DNA from: Bacteroidia bacterium
GTDB taxonomy: Bacteria; Bacteroidota; Bacteroidia; Bacteroidales; CAJPTX01
Reading direction: 5' to 3'
NCBI GenBank assembly: GCA_002749065.1
Contig: PDTX01000004.1
Coordinates: 62,001 to 126,000 of the forward strand
Length of the DNA stretch: 64,000 bases
Part shown: positions 18,967 through 26,317 of the stretch, one piece after another
Position numbering within the stretch: position 1 is the first letter of the stretch
Layout of the letters: each line of letters opens with the position of its first letter
Notes under the pieces: model-generated
Told to the model about the DNA's origin: nothing
Databases searched by the model: none
The model's input: only the letters and a program-made list of their open reading frames with translations
Translations under genes and position numbers: made by a program

Positions 18967-19359
18967 CTACTTCCCGGCGAGGCGGTCCATGAACTTCGCC
19001 CCGTCCACCGCGGCCCGCACGTGGAGCGCCTCCCCGACGAGGACATCGCCCATCACGGCCTCGACGCTGAAGGTGAAGCGCTTGCCGTCAATCTCCTTGA
19101 GCGTGGCGGTGGCGGTCACCTCGGCCCCCAGGGCGCTGGGCCGCGCGTGGTGCATGTCCATCCGTAGGCCCACGGTCGTGACGCCCTCGGGCAGCATCGG
19201 GGCCACGGCGTTCATCGCGGCGTTCTCCATCAGGGCGATGAGCCGCGGGGTGGCCAGCACCTCCAGGCTCCCGGAGCCCACCGCCAGCGCCGTGTCGGCC
19301 GTCTCCACCTTCATGTGCGCCATGCACTGCGCACCGACTTTAAGCTTGGTCAAATCCAT
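18967..19359 (-). CDS. FlK-like hotdog-fold thioesterase
   Basis: 130 residues starting MDLTKLKVG. Hotdog-fold acyl-CoA thioesterase like those related to fluoroacetyl-CoA thioesterase: LEVLATPRLIALMENAAMNAV forms the central helix with the conserved Glu, and GVTTVGLRMDMHHARPSALGAEVTATATL gives the strands with the active-site-like His. Substrate unknown; these small thioesterases commonly clear unwanted acyl-CoAs. A longer frame adds 25 residues but begins upstream of a -7 promoter element at 19404, so the shorter start is preferred. Confidence 0.8.
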   Translation of the reverse strand: MDLTKLKVGAQCMAHMKVETADTALAVGSGSLEVLATPRLIALMENAAMNAVAPMLPEGVTTVGLRMDMHHARPSALGAEVTATATLKEIDGKRFTFSVEAVMGDVLVGEALHVRAAVDGAKFMDRLAGK

Positions 19360-19403
19360 TGCAATAGCTGTTTCAGTTAGAAATTCCAGTTTGTATTCTC
19401 CCG

Positions 19404-19411
19404 CAAATATA
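19404..19411 (-). promoter_or_regulatory. Bacteroidetes -7 element for the thioesterase gene
   Basis: The minus strand reads TATATTTG, 45 nt upstream of the chosen ATG; no good -33 element at the expected distance. Confidence 0.5.
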
Positions 19412-19542
19412 GGGAAATATGGCATAGCTCGCACCCCCGGCCTGCCCCCCGCCGCGCATGTTCGTGGGCTCGCCCGGGGCGGCGGAATGGGCCAGGCGGC
19501 CCATCTATTTCGCCAAGATATGCCAACTTTCGGGAAAAATGC

Positions 19543-19550
19543 TACCTTTG
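19543..19550 (+). promoter_or_regulatory. Bacteroidetes -7 element for elbB
   Basis: TACCTTTG 80 nt upstream of the elbB ATG, preceded by AT-rich sequence; the -33 element is not obvious. Confidence 0.6.
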
Positions 19551-19629
19551 TTTCCAGAAGGACGCGGAGGGAGCATGGAATATCGTGCTATATTATTGTG
19601 CTAGAGCGTAGAAAAAAGTTAGCGAGACT

Positions 19630-20286
19630 ATGGGACAGAAGAGGATAGCCGTGGTGCTTGCCGGTGCGGGCAAGATGGACGGCAGCGAAATTCAGGAGGC
19701 CGTGCTGCTGCTGACGGCCATAGATGAGGCCGGGTTGGCGTATCAGTGCTTCGCGCCGGATGTGGAGCAGCACCACGTGGTGGACCATCTCAGCGGCGAG
19801 GAGATGCCCGAGCGGCGGTCGGTGATGCGCGAGTCGGCCCGTATAGCCCGGGGCGAGGTGCAGCCCCTCTCGGCCTTCCGGGCTGAGGACTTCGACGCGC
19901 TGGCCTTCCCGGGGGGCTTCGGGGTGGCCAAGAACCTCTGCACCTACGCGCTGGCCGGGGCGGACTGCACCATCAACGAGGAGGTGCGCGCCGCGATAGT
20001 GGCCATGCACGCCGCGGGCAAGCCCATAGGCGCCATGTGCATCGCGCCCATACTCCTGGCGCTGGCCCTCGGCAAGGGGCGCATCACCCTGGGGGGCGAG
20101 TGCGACGCGGCGGCCGATGCGCGCAAGCTCGGCGCGGAGACCGTGGTGGCCGGCAAGCGCGAAGCCGTGATAGACCCGCAGAACAAGCTCTTCACCACCC
20201 CCTGCTACATGCTGGACTCCTCGCCGGCCGAGGTGGCCGCCGGGGCGCGGGAGATGGTGGGCGCCATGGTCAAGGCGCTGGCCTAG
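19630..20286 (+). CDS. elbB: ElbB-type DJ-1/PfpI glyoxalase
   Basis: 218-residue DJ-1/PfpI superfamily protein. It opens RIAVVLAGAGKMDGSEIQEA, carries the ElbB-specific GGFGVAKNLCTYAL loop near residue 98, and the nucleophile cysteine in KPIGAMCIAPILLALAL near residue 137. E. coli ElbB has glyoxalase activity and was named for an effect on isoprenoid synthesis; its physiological role is unclear. It is transcribed divergently from the thioesterase gene and followed 144 nt later by a PhoH-type gene. Confidence 0.88.
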   Translation: MGQKRIAVVLAGAGKMDGSEIQEAVLLLTAIDEAGLAYQCFAPDVEQHHVVDHLSGEEMPERRSVMRESARIARGEVQPLSAFRAEDFDALAFPGGFGVAKNLCTYALAGADCTINEEVRAAIVAMHAAGKPIGAMCIAPILLALALGKGRITLGGECDAAADARKLGAETVVAGKREAVIDPQNKLFTTPCYMLDSSPAEVAAGAREMVGAMVKALA

Positions 20287-20430
20287 CCCAGCTACGGGCC
20301 GCAGGAGGCCCGAGGGCTGCGATGCGAGAGGGGCGAGAGCCGCCAAGGCGCGCTTTCGCCCCAAGTGGGGAGCGTGACGGTGAAACAGGATGGACCCCTG
20401 TACACGTAGTAGTTGATATGCACTAGAACT

Positions 20431-21768
20431 ATGGCTATGGAAAGGACCATTCCGCATGGCGTGAAGAAGATATTCGTCCTGGACACGAACGTGATGCTCC
20501 ACGACTACACCTGCCTCCGGCATTTTCAGGACAACGATATCGTCATCCCGATAACGGCGCTTGAGGAGCTTGACGCCTTCAAGAAGGGGAACGAGACCAT
20601 CAACTTCAACGCCCGGGAATTCGCCCGCGAGCTCGACCGGCTCAGCGGCGATGGCCTCTTCAACGGGGGTATCTCGCTGGGGGCCGACCGTGGCATGCTG
20701 CGCATCACCACGGGTAAGCCCTTCTCCGAGGCCATGCGGCAGTCCTTCGCGACGCCCTCGCCGGACCACCGTATCCTGGCCATTGCCGAGTGGGAGATGC
20801 AGCAGAACCCCGACACGCCGGTGATCCTGGTGTCGAAGGACATCAACCTGCGGATGAAGGCCAAGTCGCTGGGCATACATGCGCAGGACTACCTCACGGG
20901 CAAGGTGGAGGATGTCGACACGCTGACCAAGGAGGCGGGGGTAGTGGAGGGGGTGCCCGACGGGGTGATTGCGGCGGTCTACAGCGGCGGGGCAGATGCG
21001 TCGGAGCTGGGCATCGAGGCCCTGCCCAACGTGGCCTACGAGCTGCGGGGCGGGCAGTCGTCGGCCTTGGCCGTGGTGGACAGCGAAGGGAAGCGCCTGG
21101 TGGCCATCGAGAAGCAACGGGCCTACGGAATCGCGCCCCGCAACGCCGAGCAGACCTTTGCAATGCACTTCCTGATGGACCCGAGCATCCCGCTGGTGGC
21201 CGTCACCGGGAAGGCCGGCACGGGGAAGACGCTCCTGGCCCTGGCCTCCGCGCTGGCCCAGGAGCAGAGCTTCGAGCGAATCCTGCTGGCCCGGCCCATC
21301 ATCCCGCTCTCGAACCGCGACATCGGCTTCCTGCCCGGGAATGTGGACGCGAAGATAGGGCCCTACATGCAGCCCCTGTTCGACAACCTCTCCGTCATTA
21401 GGAGCCTGCTCAAGAGCAGCAGCCAGCAGTACGTTCGCCTCGAGGAGATGCAGCGCAGCGAGAAGCTGGTCATCTCGCCCCTGGCCTACATCCGCGGGCG
21501 GAGCCTCTCGCATGCCTTCATCATCATCGATGAGGCGCAGAACCTCACCCCGCACGAGGTCAAGACCATCATCACCCGGGCGGGCGAGGGAGCCAAGATA
21601 GTCTTCACCGGCGACATCTACCAGATAGACCACCCCTACCTCGACCTACGCTCCAACGGCCTGAGCTACCTGGCCGAGCGCATGAAGGGGCAGCCGCTCT
21701 TCGCCCACGCCAACCTGGTGAAGGGCGAGCGGTCGGCCCTCGCGGAGATTGCCAGCGATTTGCTGTAG
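20431..21768 (+). CDS. PIN-PhoH family ATPase (YlaK-like)
   Basis: 445 residues. An N-terminal PIN nuclease-like domain (KKIFVLDTNVMLHD, acidic residues in VIPITALEELDAFKKG and ILVSKDINLRMKA) is joined to a C-terminal PhoH ATPase with Walker A VTGKAGTGKTLLALA and Walker B HAFIIIDEAQNLTPHEVK. PIN-PhoH proteins are thought to act on RNA as helicase/nuclease. Starts at ATG 20431 or 20437; an upstream TTG frame start is unlikely. The 126-nt gap before it contains short GC-rich inverted repeats but no clear promoter. Confidence 0.9.
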   Translation: MAMERTIPHGVKKIFVLDTNVMLHDYTCLRHFQDNDIVIPITALEELDAFKKGNETINFNAREFARELDRLSGDGLFNGGISLGADRGMLRITTGKPFSEAMRQSFATPSPDHRILAIAEWEMQQNPDTPVILVSKDINLRMKAKSLGIHAQDYLTGKVEDVDTLTKEAGVVEGVPDGVIAAVYSGGADASELGIEALPNVAYELRGGQSSALAVVDSEGKRLVAIEKQRAYGIAPRNAEQTFAMHFLMDPSIPLVAVTGKAGTGKTLLALASALAQEQSFERILLARPIIPLSNRDIGFLPGNVDAKIGPYMQPLFDNLSVIRSLLKSSSQQYVRLEEMQRSEKLVISPLAYIRGRSLSHAFIIIDEAQNLTPHEVKTIITRAGEGAKIVFTGDIYQIDHPYLDLRSNGLSYLAERMKGQPLFAHANLVKGERSALAEIASDLL

Positions 21769-21800
21769 CGGAAGCATTAATTAGCATCGAATATCAAAGC

Positions 21801-22958
21801 ATGCATTCAGTGAGTAGACTAGCTTGGCGGGTGGCCCTTCTGGGGCTTGCTTGCGTTTGTGCGCTGGGCACGGCCTTTGGCCAGTCGCCTGAGGATGAGA
21901 AGATCGAGAGGGCGCAGCAGCACTTGGACAGGATGATGGTCCGTCTGCAGAAGCAGAATATTTTGGTCCTACGGGCCGATTCGGTGCACCAGCTGCGCCT
22001 TCAGGCCGCGGAGGCCGCCCGCGATTCGATACGCAGCATCCGGGAGCAGCAGGCGGAGAAGCAGAAGACGAACTTCAGCGAGGAGAAGCAGCGCTGGAAG
22101 GCCTTCAAGCAGGTGGAGAAGGAGAGCAAGGATAAGAAGCAGGTGGATTCGGCCTGGCGCGTCTACAAGCAGTTCAAGCGGCGTATGGAGACCCAGGAGA
22201 AGGGCTTTTTCCGCCGGCAGCGTCAGGCCGACAAGGCGCTGGCCAACGCGGAGAAGGAGCTGGTCAAGGCGACCGCGACGCAGACCAAGGCGCGGCGCGA
22301 GCTGCTGAAGGTGAAGGAGGCTGTAGCCGCCACGGAGCAGGAGATCAGCCAGGCCAAGGAGCGCAAGGCAAAGCGTGTGGCCGCTGGGGAGGAGAAGGCT
22401 GCGAAGGTGCAGCGCAAGGAGAAGAAGCGCCGGGCGATGAAGGAGGCGCGGAAGGAGGAGAAGAAGGATAAGTTTGAGGGGAAGGCGCTGACGGACTTCA
22501 AGAAGCTGAAGGTGGCGAAGGAGAAGGATGAGGAGAAGGCCAAGGAGAGGGCCGAGGCGGCGGCCGAGAAGGAGCAGAGGAAGCTCAAGAAGCAGGAGCA
22601 GCGTGAGGAGCGGCGCAGGGAGAAGGAGGTGGAGAAGGAGGAGCGTCGTAGGAAGAAGCTGGAGCAGAAGGAGAAGCAGCGACGCAAGAAGCAGGCCGAC
22701 AAGGAGAAACGGCGGAAAAAAAAACTAAAGGCGAAAGAGAAGCAGCAGCAGAAGAAGGTGGCGGAGAAGGCGAAGCGCCTGAAGAAGAAGCAGAAGGAGA
22801 AGGCGAAGCGTGAGAAGCTGAAGCGCCAGCGCATGAAGGATAAGGGGATTGAGCAGCCTGAGGAGCAGGAGGTGGCGGAGGCGAAGCCCTCTGTGGGTGG
22901 GGGTGAAGTTGCTCAGCCTGAGGAGGTCTCGGAGGAGGATGAAAGCTCCGAGGAGTAG
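21801..22958 (+). CDS. Exported lysine/glutamate-rich coiled-coil protein
   Basis: 385 residues. Signal peptide at residues 1-27 (WRVALLGLACVCALGTAFGQ), then an almost uninterrupted helical, highly charged region dominated by K, E, R, A and Q to residue about 350, and an acidic tail ending EEDESSEE. It should be a long periplasmic coiled coil. No family recognised. The reading frame contains a run of nine A at 22716-22724 encoding three lysines; loss of one A puts a TAA right after the run. It follows the PhoH-type gene by 32 nt. Confidence 0.75.
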   Translation: MHSVSRLAWRVALLGLACVCALGTAFGQSPEDEKIERAQQHLDRMMVRLQKQNILVLRADSVHQLRLQAAEAARDSIRSIREQQAEKQKTNFSEEKQRWKAFKQVEKESKDKKQVDSAWRVYKQFKRRMETQEKGFFRRQRQADKALANAEKELVKATATQTKARRELLKVKEAVAATEQEISQAKERKAKRVAAGEEKAAKVQRKEKKRRAMKEARKEEKKDKFEGKALTDFKKLKVAKEKDEEKAKERAEAAAEKEQRKLKKQEQREERRREKEVEKEERRRKKLEQKEKQRRKKQADKEKRRKKKLKAKEKQQQKKVAEKAKRLKKKQKEKAKREKLKRQRMKDKGIEQPEEQEVAEAKPSVGGGEVAQPEEVSEEDESSEE

Positions 22959-23007
22959 GGCGGGTGTTTCTGTGTAGGGGGATGAATGGGTATAAGCAGC
23001 GGCCATC

Positions 23008-24099
23008 ATGATTAGGGTGTCGGCTTTGCAGGACTACTTGACCTACCTGTTCACGGGTATGGGTTGCGAGTATGACCACGCACGGGCGATGGCCGAGGCG
23101 ATGGTGGTGGCTGACCTCCGTGGTGCGCGCATTCATGGCCTGGCCCGGCTGCGCGACTACCACGTGCTGGCCGATCTCCAGAAGGTCAATGTGCGCCCTG
23201 ATATCCGGATAACCTACCAGAGCCCCTCGACGGCCACAGTGGATGGCGACAGCGGCTTCGGCCCGGTGGTGGCCAAGTTCGCCATGGACACCGCCATAGA
23301 GAAGGCTCGCCACGCCGGCACGGGCTGGGTGGCCGTGCGGGGTAGCTCCCTCTTCGGCATCGGGGTCTACTTTGCCCGCCTCGCCCTGGAGAACGACATG
23401 GTCGGCGTGGTCATGACCAACGGGCAACCCGTCATGGCCCCGGTCGATGGCACTAGCAAGATGCTGGGCGACAACCCCATCAGCGTGGCCATCCCCACCC
23501 TACGGAACGCACCCCTAATATACGATTTTGCCACGGCTCCCATCACCAAGAGCAAGCTCGAGGCCCTGCATCGGAAGGGGCACGAGATACCCGACGGCCT
23601 TCTCCAGGACGCCATGGGCCGGCCCACCAAGGATGCCACTACCATCGCCCGGGGAGGGGCCATACTCCCCCTGGGTGGCGACTTCGACCACGGCGGGCAC
23701 AAGGGCTTCTGCATCGCCTCGCTGGTGGACATCTTCTCCTCGCTCTTCAGCGGCGCGAATTTCGGCCCCTACGTCCCGCCAGAGGTGGCCTATCTCCCCC
23801 TGGCCGCGCAGCAGATGGAGAGCGGTGTGGGCCACTTCATGGGGGCTATGCGCGTAGATGCCTTCCGCCCGGCGGCGGACTTCAAGGCCGCTGTGGATGA
23901 GTGGATTGACACCTTCCGCAATGCTCGGGGCAAGGACGGAACACCCGGGGTTATCCTCCCGGGCGAGAAGGAGGAGAAGCTCGAGGAGCAGGGGAAGAAG
24001 CTGGGCCTCAGGTATACGCCCCAGCTGGTGGAGGAGGTCAACAACGTGGCCCGGGCCCTAGAGCGCGAGCCCATGCCCTACGAGGCCGACGTGGACTAG
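23008..24099 (+). CDS. Ldh2-type malate/lactate dehydrogenase
   Basis: 363-residue NAD(P)-dependent 2-hydroxyacid dehydrogenase of the malate/ureidoglycolate/sulfolactate family (not the Rossmann-fold MDH). N-terminal helical segment with GARIHGLARLRDY (catalytic-His region), RGSSLFGIGVYFARLALEND (normally a NSxHxG-type active-site segment), PISVAIPTL, LPLGGDFDHGGHKGFCIASLVDI for cofactor binding. Substrate cannot be told from sequence; malate/oxaloacetate would fit a succinate- and butyrate-forming metabolism. The active-site histidine in the RGSSLFG segment appears replaced by leucine compared with my recollection of the family, worth checking. Confidence 0.85.
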   Translation: MIRVSALQDYLTYLFTGMGCEYDHARAMAEAMVVADLRGARIHGLARLRDYHVLADLQKVNVRPDIRITYQSPSTATVDGDSGFGPVVAKFAMDTAIEKARHAGTGWVAVRGSSLFGIGVYFARLALENDMVGVVMTNGQPVMAPVDGTSKMLGDNPISVAIPTLRNAPLIYDFATAPITKSKLEALHRKGHEIPDGLLQDAMGRPTKDATTIARGGAILPLGGDFDHGGHKGFCIASLVDIFSSLFSGANFGPYVPPEVAYLPLAAQQMESGVGHFMGAMRVDAFRPAADFKAAVDEWIDTFRNARGKDGTPGVILPGEKEEKLEEQGKKLGLRYTPQLVEEVNNVARALEREPMPYEADVD

Positions 24100-24169
24100 C
24101 CCGCCGTTTTCCTTGTACTACCTACTGCCGTTTTCTGTCCGCTCTGCACGTGCTTAGCTCCTTCTTCCC

Positions 24170-24208
24170 CACGAAAAAAGGCCACCCTGTGGATGACCCA
24201 ATTTCGTG
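24170..24208. terminator. Inverted repeat between convergent ldh2-type gene and rpoD
   Basis: CACGAAA...TTTCGTG (7 bp) encloses a smaller CCAC-CCT-GTGG hairpin, and on the minus strand the inner hairpin is followed by six T. It lies between two convergent stop codons and probably ends rpoD transcription. Confidence 0.55.
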
Positions 24209-24224
24209 CCCCCTTCTGCTTTGG

Positions 24225-25085
24225 CTACCCCAGGTAGGTCTTCAGGTTCTTGCTCCGGCTGCTGTGGCGTAGCCGGCGGATGGCCTTCTCCTTAATCTGC
24301 CGTACCCGCTCGCGCGTCAGGTCGAATTCCTCGCTGATTTCCTCCAGCGTCTTCTCCGGGCAGCCGATGCCGAAGAAGTAGCGGATGATGTCCCGCTCCC
24401 TGTCCGTCAGCGTGGAGAGCGCGCGGCTAATCTCCCGCGAGAGGCTCTCCTTCATCAGCGAGGTGTCCGCATGCGGCGAGTCCGGGTTCACAATCACGTC
24501 CAGCAGGGAGTTGTCCTCCCCCTCCACGAAGGGCGCGTCGATGGAGATGTGCCGCCCGGATATGCGCACCGTGTCGATCACCTTCTCCCTCGGCATGTTC
24601 AGCATGGCGGCCAGCTCGTCGATGCTCGGCGTGCGCTCATACTCCTGCTCGAAGCGTGCCAGCGCCTTGTTGATCTTGTTGAGCGCGCCCACCTGGTTGA
24701 GCGGCAGCCGCACGATGCGGCTCTGCTCGGCCAGCGCCTGCAGAATCGACTGGCGTATCCACCACACCGCGTAGCTGATGAACTTGAAGCCACGCGTCTC
24801 GTCGAACTTCTCCGCGGCCCGAATAAGGCCGAGGTTCCCCTCGTTGATGAGGTCCGGCAGCGAGAGGCCCTGGTTCTGGTACTGCTTGGCCACAGACACC
24901 ACGAAGCGGAGGTTCGCGCGCGTCAGCTTCTCGAGTGCATCCCTATCGCCCTTCCGGATTTTCTGCGCCAGCTCCACCTCCTCCTCCACGGATATCAGCT
25001 CCACTTTTCCGATTTCCTGGAGGTACTTATCGAGGCTCGCGCTCTCGCGATTGGTTATTGACTTGGTAATTTTAAGTTGTCTCAT
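24225..25085 (-). CDS. rpoD: Primary sigma factor RpoD (Bacteroidetes type)
   Basis: 286-residue housekeeping sigma factor lacking region 1.1, as usual in Bacteroidetes. Region 1.2 begins at [16 protein letters not shown]; region 2 has [29 protein letters not shown] and [14 protein letters not shown]; region 3 follows; region 4 ends with the helix-turn-helix [19 protein letters not shown]. It recognises the TAnnTTTG promoters listed in this annotation. Upstream (25107-25114) the minus strand reads TACATTTC, one base off the -7 consensus. The 178-nt gap to dapF shows nothing else. Confidence 0.97.
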   Translation of the reverse strand: MRQLKITKSITNRESASLDKYLQEIGKVELISVEEEVELAQKIRKGDRDALEKLTRANLRFVVSVAKQYQNQGLSLPDLINEGNLGLIRAAEKFDETRGFKFISYAVWWIRQSILQALAEQSRIVRLPLNQVGALNKINKALARFEQEYERTPSIDELAAMLNMPREKVIDTVRISGRHISIDAPFVEGEDNSLLDVIVNPDSPHADTSLMKESLSREISRALSTLTDRERDIIRYFFGIGCPEKTLEEISEEFDLTRERVRQIKEKAIRRLRHSSRSKNLKTYLG

Positions 25086-25263
25086 CCGCTATATATCCTT
25101 CTACTCGAAATGTATTGACCTAGGACCCGGGCGCAGGGCTAATCCTGCTTGGACATCCACCACCATATATACGTACGAAGGGCCGAATTGTTGTGGCCCG
25201 TATTGAAAATCGTAGGCCCGAATCCGCCCCCAGTCCTGCCCTCCGGCCATATCGCCCCTAGCC

Positions 25264-26100
25264 CTATGCCTCTGCATGCCACGCCATCCCCTCGCATATA
25301 CGGACCGTGGGGCCCACCAGCTCCACCCCCTCCCATCCGCCGTGCTCCATCCGCCGGAAATGCACCTCCAGCTCCCCCCCCGGCATCCGGACCCCCACTG
25401 GCGAGCATGCCCCCTCGGCCTGGTTCATGGCCAGGGCTACGGCCACGGCCCCCGTGCCGCAGGCCAGGGTCTCGCCCTCCACGCCCCGCTCGAAGGTCCG
25501 CGCCGAGTAGCATCCATCACCCCCCGAGCAGATGTTCACGTTCACGCCCCCGTTCCTGGCATTCACCTCACGCCGCCAACGGGGGGCGACCTCCGACATG
25601 TCGTAGCCCCGCACCTCCTCCACCCGCTTCACCAGGTGCGGCACCCCCGTGTTGAGCACCAGCCCCCCCGACGCAGCGTCCTCCACCGCGGCGCCCACCG
25701 GGGGGAGCGCGATGCGTACCAGCTCCTCGCGCTCACCCATCCGTTCCACCAGCGCCGCCCGCGCTACGCCAGCCCCCGTATGTAGCGCCAGCTCCCTGTG
25801 CTCCAAGCCGTAGAGGTAGACCGCTGCGGAGAAGGTGCACCGCGCCCCGTTCCCGCACATCGTGGAGGGGTAGCCGTCGGAATTGTAGAAGCCCATGGTC
25901 ACCTCCCGCTCGCCGCATCGCTCCAGCACGATGAACCCGTCGGCCCCCACCCCGAAACGCCGGTGGCAGGCCCCCCGCACCACCTCCGGCCGCACCGACC
26001 CATCCGCCGCCCGCAGCGCCCCGGGCAGCCCCTCCCCCCGCACCACCACGAAGTCGTTCCCCGCCCCGTGGTACTTACAAAAAGCGTACTCTATCGCCAT
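25264..26100 (-). CDS. dapF: Diaminopimelate epimerase
   Basis: Converts LL- to meso-diaminopimelate for lysine and peptidoglycan synthesis. Both catalytic cysteines are visible: TMCGNGARCTF near residue 80 and LACGTGAVAVAL near residue 234, together with HGAGNDFVVV at the N-terminus and NSDGYPS. 278 residues, normal length. It is divergent from murF-alr, another peptidoglycan gene, across about 217 nt. No minus-strand promoter element stood out. Confidence 0.95.
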   Translation of the reverse strand: MAIEYAFCKYHGAGNDFVVVRGEGLPGALRAADGSVRPEVVRGACHRRFGVGADGFIVLERCGEREVTMGFYNSDGYPSTMCGNGARCTFSAAVYLYGLEHRELALHTGAGVARAALVERMGEREELVRIALPPVGAAVEDAASGGLVLNTGVPHLVKRVEEVRGYDMSEVAPRWRREVNARNGGVNVNICSGGDGCYSARTFERGVEGETLACGTGAVAVALAMNQAEGACSPVGVRMPGGELEVHFRRMEHGGWEGVELVGPTVRICEGMAWHAEA

Positions 26101-26171
26101 GCGGATTGCCTCCCCCTATAAAATTATATCCTGATTACCATCAGGAAACGGGATATCTTGGAAAATGTTTT

Positions 26172-26179
26172 TATCTTTG
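26172..26179 (+). promoter_or_regulatory. Bacteroidetes -7 element for murF-alr
   Basis: TATCTTTG 139 nt before the murF-alr start, preceded by an AT-rich stretch. The spacing of the nearest TTG (26158) is too short for a standard -33 element. Confidence 0.55.
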
Positions 26180-26317
26180 TGTGCCGGAAATGGCAGTTGT
26201 GTAGGGGATGCCCAGCCGGTGCGCTGCGGATGCATCTCGCCCGCAGGGAGACCGTACGATTAGATGTTGGCGCTGCCAGTAAAACCGTTCTGCAGTTCTT
26301 CCTAACATTGTCAAGCC

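Noticed and set aside
20287..20430. Structured RNA or riboswitch before the PhoH-type gene
   Set aside because: Short GC-rich inverted repeats are present, but they match no RNA family I can recognise and are expected by composition.
19588..21633. A 681-codon minus-strand frame opposite elbB and the PhoH-type gene
   Set aside because: Same reason: codon-bias shadow without motifs, while both plus-strand genes are firm.
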